A DNA stretch of 64,000 bases from Bacteroidaceae bacterium (GTDB lineage: Bacteria > Bacteroidota > Bacteroidia > Bacteroidales > Bacteroidaceae). Positions 38,965 through 46,152 of this stretch are shown piece after piece (the first letter of the stretch is position 1; every line of letters begins with the position of its first letter). Where the stretch lies: contig JAGBTN010000005.1 of the NCBI GenBank assembly GCA_017631315.1, positions 141,353-205,352 of the forward strand, read 5' to 3'. The position numbers and the translations under genes are program-made. The notes beneath the pieces were generated by a model that was not told where the DNA came from, did no database searches, and saw only the letters and a program-made list of their open reading frames with translations.

Positions 38965-39193
38965 CGTCGGGTAGTTTAGAAAGGATTAGTAATGATTTGT
39001 CAAACGAAAGTTGAACGGGTTTATCTTTATCAATGTAATAAATGATAGGCAGACCTGTTGGCTGCGGTTCTCCATTCTCGCTGACATATGACAGGAAATA
39101 GTAGGTCTTTCCTTCGTAGTCAAATGTCTCGCAATAGTTAAGGCCTTCGCGAGACATTATAAGCTGGATTTGTTTAGGAATTGATTTGTTCAT
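38912..39193 (-). CDS. Small protein of unknown function, first gene of islet
   Basis: 93 residues from MNKSIPKQIQLIMSREGLNYCETFDYEGKTYYFLSY; two further ATGs lie just upstream (39199) and the open frame extends to 39289, but a -7 box TAACTTTG on the minus strand at 39211-39218 puts transcription start near 39204. A beta-rich N-terminal half with FDYEGKTYYFLSY and GLPIIYYID is followed by a short helix. No family recognised. Probably the first gene of the three-gene leftward unit. Confidence 0.6.
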   Translation of the reverse strand: MNKSIPKQIQLIMSREGLNYCETFDYEGKTYYFLSYVSENGEPQPTGLPIIYYIDKDKPVQLSFDKSLLILSKLPDDGEEKISQILQVLQGRR

Positions 39194-39337
39194 AATCATA
39201 AAGCTCCCTCCAAAGTTACAAACTATTTTTTTCTCTTTGTCAGTAACGGCAATGTTTTCTGTAAAAGAACATAAGATTTTCAACAGCACTTGTCAATTTG
39301 TCTTCGGCAATAGCCAGTCGAAGAATTTTGTAAGGGG

Positions 39338-39379
39338 CAAGAATGGCTGGCAACAGTTCTGGTCTGGCTTCTGAAGACA
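39338..39379 (+). repeat. Duplicated 3' end of C69 dipeptidase gene
   Basis: These 42 bp match 38171-38212 (the last codons, stop and 5 bp beyond of the dipeptidase) at 37 of 42 positions, and in frame they still encode WQQFWSGF-stop. The two copies flank the three-gene islet as direct repeats. Confidence 0.85.
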
Positions 39380-39450
39380 GCGGCAGAGCCTTTTCCACGA
39401 CTCGCCACGAATATGGATAATGCGAATGCTCCTTTTTTGATTTTTCTTCG

Positions 39451-39458
39451 TATCTTTG
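39451..39458 (+). promoter_or_regulatory. -7 box of restriction-modification gene
   Basis: TATCTTTG, 20 bp ahead of the ATG at 39479. No -33 TTG at the normal distance. Confidence 0.5.
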
Positions 39459-39478
39459 TAGCGAAAACAAGCAATACA

Positions 39479-42214
39479 ATGAAGACAGAGAAGCAGATAC
39501 AAGCATCCGCCGCCCAGTTCGCCGAGCGTTGGAAAGGCAAAGGAGACGAGAAGAGCGAGTCGCAGATGTTCTGGACCGATCTTTTGCAGAACGTCTTTGG
39601 TGTGGAGGACATCACACAGTTCATCCGCTACGAGGAGCGTGTGAAGGTGGACAACACCAACTTCATAGACGGACACATCCCTTCCACAAAGGTGCTTATT
39701 GAGCAGAAATCCATCAGCAAGGACCTGCGCAAAGGCATCCTGCAAAGCGATGGCTCCGTGCTCAACCCCTTTCTGCAAGCCAAGAAGTACGTCTCGGGCT
39801 TGCCTCTGTCGGAGCATCCCCGATGGATTGTAACGTGCAACTTCCAGGAGTTCCTCGTCTATGACATGGAGCAGCCCAACAGCGAACCGGCACAGATTTT
39901 CTTGAAAGACCTGGGCAAGGAGTACTACCGACTGATGTTCCTCGTCGATACGAAAAGCCAACATCTGTCGAAGGAAATGGAGGTTTCTACGAAAGCAAGC
40001 AAGATAATTGGAGAAATACACGATGCTCTGCAAAAGCAGTACTGCGACGACAGCCCCGAGGCTCTGCGCTGGCTCAACATTCTGTGCGTCCGCATTGTCT
40101 TCTGTCTCTATGCCGAAGATGCCGGAGCCTTCCAGCACGACCAGTTTCATTCCTATCTTACCCGCTACGAAGCCGATGAGATGCGCAATGCTCTCCTGAG
40201 CCTTTTCGATGTTCTGAACACTCCCCTCGACCAGCGAAGCCGTTATCTGAAAGACGACCTGAAAGCCTTTCCCTACACCAACGGCGGACTGTTCGAGGAA
40301 AAGATAGAGATACCACAATTCACCGAAGAACTGAAGCAGACACTTCTCAAGAATGCCAGTCTCGACTTCGACTGGAGCGAAATCTCTCCCACCATCTTCG
40401 GTGCAATGTTCGAGAGCACACTCAACCCGAACACACGCCGCTCCGGAGGCATGCACTACACCAGCATCGAGAACATCCACAAGGTCATCGACCCGCTTTT
40501 CCTCAACGACCTGCGTCAAGAACTCGACACCATCCTCGAGGAGAAAGTGGAACGCCAGCGACAGAAGAAACTCGACGCCTATCAGGACAAACTGGCCTCA
40601 CTCACCTTCCTCGACCCAGCCTGTGGCTCAGGCAACTTCCTCACCGAGACATATCTTTCGCTCAGAAGACTGGAAAACGAAGTCATCCGCGAACGCCATC
40701 ACGGGCAATCGTTCTTCAGCTTCGATGCCGAAAACATCATCAAGGTGAGCATACAGCAGTTCTATGGCATCGAGATAAACGACTTTGCCGTAGCCGTAGC
40801 CACCACAGCCCTCTGGATAAGCGAGGCACAAATGCTACGCGAGACAGAGCGCATCATCAAGCACGAGATAGAGTTCCTGCCCCTGAAGAGCTATACCAAC
40901 ATCGCCGAAGGCAACGCCCTGCGCATGGATTGGATGAGCCTCGCGCCCGCGAACCTTAATTATATTATGGGTAATCCGCCATTTAGTGGACGAAGATATA
41001 GGACTCCCGAACAAATTGAAGATGTTGCAAAGTTTTTTGATTATAAGGATATAGACTATGTGGCATGTTGGTATAAAAAAGCCGCAGACTTTATTCAAGG
41101 CACATCAGCAAAGTGTGCTTTTGTATCAACAAACTCTTTATGCCAAGGAGAACAAGTTCCAGCGTTATGGAAAGACCTTAAAGTAAAGATTATCTTTGCG
41201 TATAGAACTTTCAGATGGGATAGTGAAGTTACTTTGAAAGCCCACGTTCATTGCATTATAATTGGTTTTACAGCAGCAAACAATTTAACATCAATACCTG
41301 TTATATATGATGGTGAACGTATGATTAAAGCAAACAATATCAATGGCTACCTAATGGATGCTTCTGATGTCTATATCAGTCTTCGTACTAAACCTTTATT
41401 TGATGTGCCATTAATGCGGAACGGGAATGTTCCTCTTGATGGTGATGCGCTTAAAGTGGAAGCAAAAGATGTGCATTTGTTCTCAAATTGTCAGCATTTG
41501 CTAAAAAAATTAATAGGTGGCCGAGAACTATTGCATAATGAACCAAGATATGTTTTATGGCTTGTTGGAGTTAGTCCAACAGAAATAAGAAGATACCCAC
41601 AAGTTTACAAACGTATTGAAAAATGCAGAGAGAATCGTTTGTCCATGAAGGATGCTGGCACACGTCGTTTGGCAGAATCCCCCACATTGTTCCGTGACAT
41701 TCTCAATCCTGATAATTATATTGCACTTCCAATGGTATCGTCCGAACGCCGTCGTTATATTCCAATGGCTTACTTCCATGGTGATACGATTCCAACAAAT
41801 CAAGTTCAAATCATCCCCGATGCCACGCTTTACCACTTTGGCATCTTAGAGAGCAACGTCCACATGGCATGGATGCGAGCAGTGTGTGGAAGATTGAAGA
41901 GCGACTATAGATATTCAAAGGATGTTGTCTATAACAACTTCCCTTGGCCCAATCCTACTGACGAGCAGAAGGCAAAGATAGAAGAGACGGCTCAGGCCAT
42001 ACTCGATGCCCGTGCTCTCTATCTCGATTCTTCGCTGGCAGACCTCTACGACGAACTGACAATGCCCTCGGAACTCCGCACTGCCCACCAGAACAACGAC
42101 AGAGCCGTGATGCGCGCCTATGGTTTCGATGTCAAGACAATGACAGAAAGCACCTGCGTGGCAGAACTGTTCAAGAGGTATCAGGAAATAATAGAAACGT
42201 CTCAGAAATCATAA
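39479..42214 (+). CDS. MmeI-like type IIG/IIL restriction-modification enzyme
   Basis: 911 residues from MKTEKQIQASAAQF (a longer open frame from 39413 overlaps the promoter). N-terminal nuclease domain with D64 and E75-x-K77 (FIDGHIPS then VLIEQKS), helical linker, N6-adenine methyltransferase with LDPACGSGNF at 378-387 and NPPF at 499-502, then target-recognition domain and C-terminal helices. This order is that of MmeI-type enzymes, which cut at a distance and methylate with one polypeptide. The stretch from about 40,958 to 41,830 (residues about 494-784) is much more AT-rich than the rest of the gene, as if the recognition half had been exchanged. Confidence 0.9.
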   Translation: MKTEKQIQASAAQFAERWKGKGDEKSESQMFWTDLLQNVFGVEDITQFIRYEERVKVDNTNFIDGHIPSTKVLIEQKSISKDLRKGILQSDGSVLNPFLQAKKYVSGLPLSEHPRWIVTCNFQEFLVYDMEQPNSEPAQIFLKDLGKEYYRLMFLVDTKSQHLSKEMEVSTKASKIIGEIHDALQKQYCDDSPEALRWLNILCVRIVFCLYAEDAGAFQHDQFHSYLTRYEADEMRNALLSLFDVLNTPLDQRSRYLKDDLKAFPYTNGGLFEEKIEIPQFTEELKQTLLKNASLDFDWSEISPTIFGAMFESTLNPNTRRSGGMHYTSIENIHKVIDPLFLNDLRQELDTILEEKVERQRQKKLDAYQDKLASLTFLDPACGSGNFLTETYLSLRRLENEVIRERHHGQSFFSFDAENIIKVSIQQFYGIEINDFAVAVATTALWISEAQMLRETERIIKHEIEFLPLKSYTNIAEGNALRMDWMSLAPANLNYIMGNPPFSGRRYRTPEQIEDVAKFFDYKDIDYVACWYKKAADFIQGTSAKCAFVSTNSLCQGEQVPALWKDLKVKIIFAYRTFRWDSEVTLKAHVHCIIIGFTAANNLTSIPVIYDGERMIKANNINGYLMDASDVYISLRTKPLFDVPLMRNGNVPLDGDALKVEAKDVHLFSNCQHLLKKLIGGRELLHNEPRYVLWLVGVSPTEIRRYPQVYKRIEKCRENRLSMKDAGTRRLAESPTLFRDILNPDNYIALPMVSSERRRYIPMAYFHGDTIPTNQVQIIPDATLYHFGILESNVHMAWMRAVCGRLKSDYRYSKDVVYNNFPWPNPTDEQKAKIEETAQAILDARALYLDSSLADLYDELTMPSELRTAHQNNDRAVMRAYGFDVKTMTESTCVAELFKRYQEIIETSQKS

Positions 42215-42247
42215 GGAAGTCTATCCGAGGGTTGCCTTTTGCTCCAT

Positions 42248-42713
42248 TTCTTCCGAAAGTTCGCACCTCGTTTGGGGTTTTGTGCCGCCGAAAGACATCG
42301 TTCGGCTCAGATTTCGATACTCCCTGCCCTGCAAACACCGCCTCTACCCTACCCTTTTGCGCCAAAAACAACCCTTCTATGCGCCTGGTGCGAACTTTAG
42401 GAACTATTTGCACAACGCTTCATCTGCTAATAACCTACATTATTATATATGTGTGGTCTCTTGGTGCGAAGTTTGGGAACACACAACAGGCAGAGGTGCG
42501 GACTTCGTGTACATTTCTGCCTTCAAGTGCGAAGTTAAGGAACATTTCTCGGCCTTTTTACATCCACAACAGCCTCTTGGTGCGAACTTCACGAACATTT
42601 TTGGGGTATTTCTAGTGTCGTGCAATGAAAACGGGCAGCAGAAACAGATTTCGTTCCCGAAGTCCGCACCTTGTGGAGACTCTACAAGGGTGCCGGTGCG
42701 AACTTTAGGTACA
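42248..42713. repeat. Left array of 19-bp iteron-like repeats
   Basis: Eight copies of GGTGCGAACTTnnnGAACA or close variants. Forward copies start at 42387, 42463, 42495, 42526, 42579 and 42695; inverted copies end at 42267 and 42670. Most spacings between forward copies (32, 31, 53, 116 bp) are near whole numbers of helical turns. The same repeat occurs beside the rep gene at 45.06-45.43 kb. Confidence 0.85.
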
Positions 42714-42898
42714 TTTTCATGTCCGAGTGACGGCTTTTGCCGCAAAATGTGCTTTTCTAAATTGAAAAATGGGGCCCAAAAGATGCGACCTTTTCATTAC
42801 AAGAGAGACGATTTGCGAAAAATTCATACATTTCGCACTAATTTCTGCACATAGAAAAGCATACTTCGTAAGTACCTGAAAACAAGCCTCTAAAATAG

Positions 42899-42990
42899 AC
42901 GCGTCGAAATGGCAAAATACACGTGTGAAGTTTGCCATTTACACACGTGTGTTTGGCCATCTTCACGTGTGTAATTTGCAAACATAACGT
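42899..42990. repeat. 22-bp-period ACGTGT palindrome array, locus B1
   Basis: ACGCGT/ACGTGT cores at 42899, 42921, 42945, 42965 and 42987 (88 bp overall, four 22-bp steps with one core displaced by 2 bp), separated by GAAGTTTGCCATTTA-type spacers. Confidence 0.8.
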
Positions 42991-43124
42991 GTAATGTTGG
43001 GAAACGACTCTGGAGATAGACTAAAACACATCGTGAAAAGCACGAAAATACTGCGAAATTTCTTTACAACTTTTTTACGATGCATTGAAAAATGGTACTT
43101 TTTGAGGCTCAAAACATGCCCTGA

Positions 43125-43170
43125 AAGCACAAAAACCGCTCCGTTTGGTGAAAAATGACACGCCAAACGG
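43125..43170 (-). terminator. Terminator of parA operon
   Basis: CCGTTTGG (43141-43148) pairs with CCAAACGG (43163-43170); leftward it is followed by AGCGGTTTTTG. A second stem GGAGTGTC/GACACTCC lies at 43196-43226. Confidence 0.7.
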
Positions 43171-43265
43171 AAAGCGGCTCTTGTATTATGGCTATGGAGT
43201 GTCGGCTCTCATGAACCAGACACTCCCCTACTCTGCCACGGAAGGCACGAAGACAAGCGTGCCGT

Positions 43266-43637
43266 TCAGACCCACTGATAGACGCAGTCCTCGTACTGCT
43301 CGAGAATACGAACTGCTTCTGCATCAAGGCCTTGCCCCTCCTTATAGTGCTGTTTGAGGAACTGGTGGAGCGCTGCACGAACAATGTTCTGCTTCTCGTA
43401 CTTCTGACGGAAAGCAATGTAGTCCAGGGCATTACGGTCGTCCTCGCCCGTAAAGAAAGTGAAGCCGCCCACCTTTTGAATGGTGCAAACACGGCGCAAA
43501 GGCTTTGGTGCAGGCGTCTCTTCAACGATCTTATGGCGCACTGCCTCGTTGCTTGCCAACGGTTTTGGAGCAACAAAGTTTTGCGTTGCCTCCTGTGCCA
43601 CACGGCTGATATTCAAAGTTTTCTTCTTGATTGCCAT
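43266..43637 (-). CDS. Probable centromere-binding partner of ParA
   Basis: 123 residues: basic N-terminus (MAIKKKTLNISRVAQ), Pro-rich linker, then a C-terminal block (residues about 60-100, FTGEDDRNALDYIAFRQKYEKQNIVRAALHQFL) with the strand-helix-helix look of ribbon-helix-helix proteins and of the Bacteroidetes DUF3408 type. Encoded 98 bp downstream of parA on the same strand, as expected for the small DNA-binding partner of a type Ib-like partition system. No ParB-type HTH or CTP-binding motifs are present. Assignment to partition is by context. Confidence 0.65.
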   Translation of the reverse strand: MAIKKKTLNISRVAQEATQNFVAPKPLASNEAVRHKIVEETPAPKPLRRVCTIQKVGGFTFFTGEDDRNALDYIAFRQKYEKQNIVRAALHQFLKQHYKEGQGLDAEAVRILEQYEDCVYQWV

Positions 43638-43735
43638 AGTGTTATGTCTTTTTCTTATTGTTGGTTCAACCTTAAAAACACAGATACATCAATACACAAA
43701 CGTTCGAATACATCTGTATCTGCATACGCAAATAT

Positions 43736-44623
43736 CTACATACTTCGCTCGGCCATAAACTTCTTGTAGGCCGCATTGGCTATTTGTCCCCAACGGGCTG
43801 GCGTCCAAGACTTGGGACGCGCTTTGCGCCCAATCATATACTCGGCAACTCGCATATAGTCGTCTGCCACGGGGCTGTTGCTTGCATATTCAAACAAAGA
43901 CATCTCGTAAGCAACTGATTCTGTGCAACGTATGCTGTCGCGAACACTCATGGGGAACAAGGGGGCCTTCACCTCCTCAATGTTACTATAGTAGTCCTTC
44001 ACTTCACGGCTGATGCTACGATTGCGGTTCCAGCGTACAAGCAAATAACCCATTATGCTGACAGGGCAACGAAGCTTGGTGTGAATCCTATTTATGTAGT
44101 CCAGAAGACGCGGCAGACCCTGCAAACTATATATGCCTGCCTCAGTCGGAACAATAACGAAGTCGCTGGCAACCAAAGCATTAGTATTCATCACCGTCTC
44201 ACCACCAGGCGCACAGTCAATGAAGATATAGTCGTACATGTCACGGATTCGCTGTCCGCTTTCCGGGTCAACGATATTGAGAAATTCAGCCAAACGATGC
44301 TCACGATTGTACATCAACTGCAACTCAGCATTGATGTTACTCATGCTATGACTGCCCGGAACATAGTCGAGGCCATCGTAACGCGTATAAATAGGCAAAG
44401 GCAGAGATTCTCCGGGTTCTGCATCGTGCAGCCACTCGTAGATGGTGCTCTCAGCTTCCTGATGCACGGTTTTGTCCACTGTATCCGTCAAATTACACTG
44501 CGGATCGGTATCAATGAGCAAAACCTTCTTGCCTAAAAGCCAAAGAGCAAAGCCCAAATTAACACAGGTGGTGGTTTTTGCGCACCCACCTTTATCATGT
44601 AAAAGAGAAATAACTTGTGACAT
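43736..44623 (-). CDS. parA: ParA family partition ATPase
   Basis: 295 residues from MSQVISLLHDKGGCAKTTT (an ATG three codons upstream is possible). The deviant Walker A KGGCAKTTT lies at 11-19, Walker A' DTDPQCNLT near 40 and Walker B FIDCAPGG near 130. No N-terminal DNA-binding extension, so it is of the small ParA type. It would move or space replicon copies using the partner encoded downstream. The spacing between ParA and partner carries ATAC/GTAT-rich repeats that could be centromere sites. Confidence 0.93.
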   Translation of the reverse strand: MSQVISLLHDKGGCAKTTTCVNLGFALWLLGKKVLLIDTDPQCNLTDTVDKTVHQEAESTIYEWLHDAEPGESLPLPIYTRYDGLDYVPGSHSMSNINAELQLMYNREHRLAEFLNIVDPESGQRIRDMYDYIFIDCAPGGETVMNTNALVASDFVIVPTEAGIYSLQGLPRLLDYINRIHTKLRCPVSIMGYLLVRWNRNRSISREVKDYYSNIEEVKAPLFPMSVRDSIRCTESVAYEMSLFEYASNSPVADDYMRVAEYMIGRKARPKSWTPARWGQIANAAYKKFMAERSM

Positions 44624-44655
44624 ATCGTTCAAGTATTATTAGTTGTTTTGCACGA

Positions 44656-44686
44656 CAAAGGTAAGAATATAAAACGAAACACACAA
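44656..44686 (-). promoter_or_regulatory. parA promoter
   Basis: On the minus strand TTG (44684-44686), 20-bp spacer, TACCTTTG (44656-44663); predicted start near 44649, 26 bp before the ATG at 44623. Confidence 0.75.
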
Positions 44687-45000
44687 GAGAATACGCAGAT
44701 ATTTGCAGATATTTGGCTATTTTAATATGCATATACACCTAAATACCCACATATAACTATTGATTTTGTGGCATATAGCAAGGAATACCTACAAATATGC
44801 CAAAATAGTTACTCGTATGCAGATATTTGGGTATTACATAGTACTTACATATATAAAAAGGCAAGTATGTAAAGATTTAACTATCTCAAAACCTAAGTAT
44901 TTAGGTATATGGACACGCCCAGACAGGAGAACTTCTATATTTAGATATTCAAATATGTGGATATACAGATGTCTGTGTAGACGGGTATGTTTGTGAAAAC
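44687..45000. other. AT-rich repeat region upstream of parA, candidate centromere
   Basis: Strongly AT-rich with three copies of GCAGATATTTG (44695, 44705, 44819) and many ATAC/GTAT words. A related motif, ATACGCAAATAT, lies between parA and its partner (43724-43735), near ATACATCTGTATC-type inverted elements. Such short repeats around a parA operon are typical of parS/parC sites, but direct evidence is lacking. Confidence 0.45.
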
Positions 45001-45059
45001 AATAAATAGAGTAGGGGAGGATGACGCTCAAACAAGGTGAAAAGGACGAAACGGACTAA

Positions 45060-45429
45060 TGTTCGTGAAGTCCGCACCAGGTGTATTGTTCGCAAAGTTC
45101 GCACCTAATGGTACCGAAATCCACATTAAATGTTCAAACAATTCGCACCTAATGTTCCGGATGTTCGCACGGAGAAGTATGTAAGGGGCTTGAAAACAAA
45201 GGGATACGGTACGTTATATATAATATAAGATATCAATAATTATAAATAGACGTTTATTTTTCTAATATCGGTTATCACTTTATCCGATTATTTTATTTAT
45301 AGGTTGTCGTAATTTCTTGTTTATCAATGCTCTTGAGTTCATTTGGTGCGAAGTTTTGGAAGACTTGGTGCGGGCTTTGTGAAGTATTGATAGGGAGATG
45401 GGGAAGACTTGGTGCGAACTTCACGAACA
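45060..45429. other. Candidate replication origin with convergent iterons
   Basis: Left group: four inverted copies of the 19-bp repeat (TGTTCnnnAAGTTCGCACC) at 45060, 45087, 45131 and 45153. Right group: three forward copies (GGTGCGAACTTnnnGAACA) at 45345, 45367 and 45411. Steps of 22 or 44 bp dominate. Between the groups, about 45205-45310 is almost pure A/T and includes TTATCCGAT, a partial match to a DnaA box. Iterons around an AT-rich melting region next to a Rep_3-like gene are the standard form of an iteron-controlled origin. Confidence 0.7.
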
Positions 45430-45962
45430 CATTGCTAATATGTGGCTTTTACGGGAGAATTATGTGGCTATCTCTGTCTTGTCGGCTTGTTCTGCCGTTT
45501 TTGTTTGTTTTGGGCTGTGATGGATGTATTGTGGAGGAGCAGCGGCGTTTTTGTTTTATGGGCAGATGTCTTGTGGCAGCAATCACTGATATCCGTACCG
45601 CCACACTGTTGTTCTGCGATAGATGCAGATGGGTTTATTGTGTGGCGAGATATTGACACTACCTGACAAAAACAGGTGTTTCGAAGTCAATTCTGCAAGT
45701 TTAGCGAAAAAAATCGGGGTAGGGGGTTTACAAAACGCTGGGGGAGGAGTATATAATACGTGTAACACCTTACATGCCGACGTTGCGTTTCCTACTTCTT
45801 TTTCCATTGTTCGGCTTGCGTTTTTACCAATTCTTTTTTGCTAGCCACATGCGAATCGGCTGAAGATGTGCGTTGGATGCCTGGAACTTCCATAGCCGAA
45901 GATGTTGAAAACACTGGTAAGACAGGGCAGGAAGACATGTCGAGGAACCTGCAGAAGACAGA
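45430..45962. other. Non-coding region between origin and rep gene
   Basis: No convincing gene. A frame from 45838 joins the rep frame but its roughly 100 codons lie upstream of the rep promoter and have no protein-like features. A purine-rich stretch at 45700-45755 was noted without an assigned role. Confidence 0.5.
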
Positions 45963-46075
45963 GGTGCAAGATGTAAGGACGAGTCAAGAAAAGAAGTCAG
46001 GTAAACCTCGGTGCAGAGAAAGGCAAAAGCTTTGTGCGAAGATGCAGAATAAACGAAGTGATAGAGTTTGGAACA
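45963..46075. promoter_or_regulatory. Degenerate iteron-like sites upstream of rep promoter
   Basis: Four weak matches to the 19-bp repeat begin at 45963, 46010, 46033 and 46057 (steps 47, 23, 24 bp), for example TGTGCGAAGATGC and AGTTTGGAACA. They end just before the rep -33 box, where Rep_3 initiators often bind operator half-sites to repress their own gene. Confidence 0.4.
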
Positions 46076-46091
46076 TTTTCTTTAATAAAAA

Positions 46092-46123
46092 TTTGGATTA
46101 TACGATGGAATGGTTTAATTTTG
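46092..46123 (+). promoter_or_regulatory. rep promoter
   Basis: TTTG 46092-46095, 20-bp spacer, TAATTTTG 46116-46123. This places the transcript start near 46130 and makes ATG 46153 the likely initiation codon. Confidence 0.75.
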
Positions 46124-46152
46124 CAGACGAATTCTTAGAAGAAAGCGAAGAC

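Larger units (their letters stand above)
42215..43124. other. Non-coding region with iteron and palindrome arrays
   Basis: About 0.9 kb between the restriction-modification gene and the partition genes with no convincing gene. It holds the left iteron-like array (42248-42713) and the B1 array of ACGTGT palindromes (42899-42990). Frames open here (for example 42282-42854) are produced by the repeats and have no protein-like composition. Confidence 0.7.

Noticed and set aside
42282-42854. Open frame of 190 codons in the left iteron array
   Set aside because: Generated by the repeats; low-complexity composition, no start context and overlapped by similar frames on the other strand.
45205-45310. 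dnaA-type chromosomal oriC
   Set aside because: Only one partial DnaA box was seen and dnaA is not nearby; the repeats match iterons instead.
45838-46152. N-terminal extension of the rep reading frame
   Set aside because: It lies upstream of a good promoter (46092-46123), has no protein-like pattern, and overlaps degenerate iteron-like sites; ATG 46153 is preferred.
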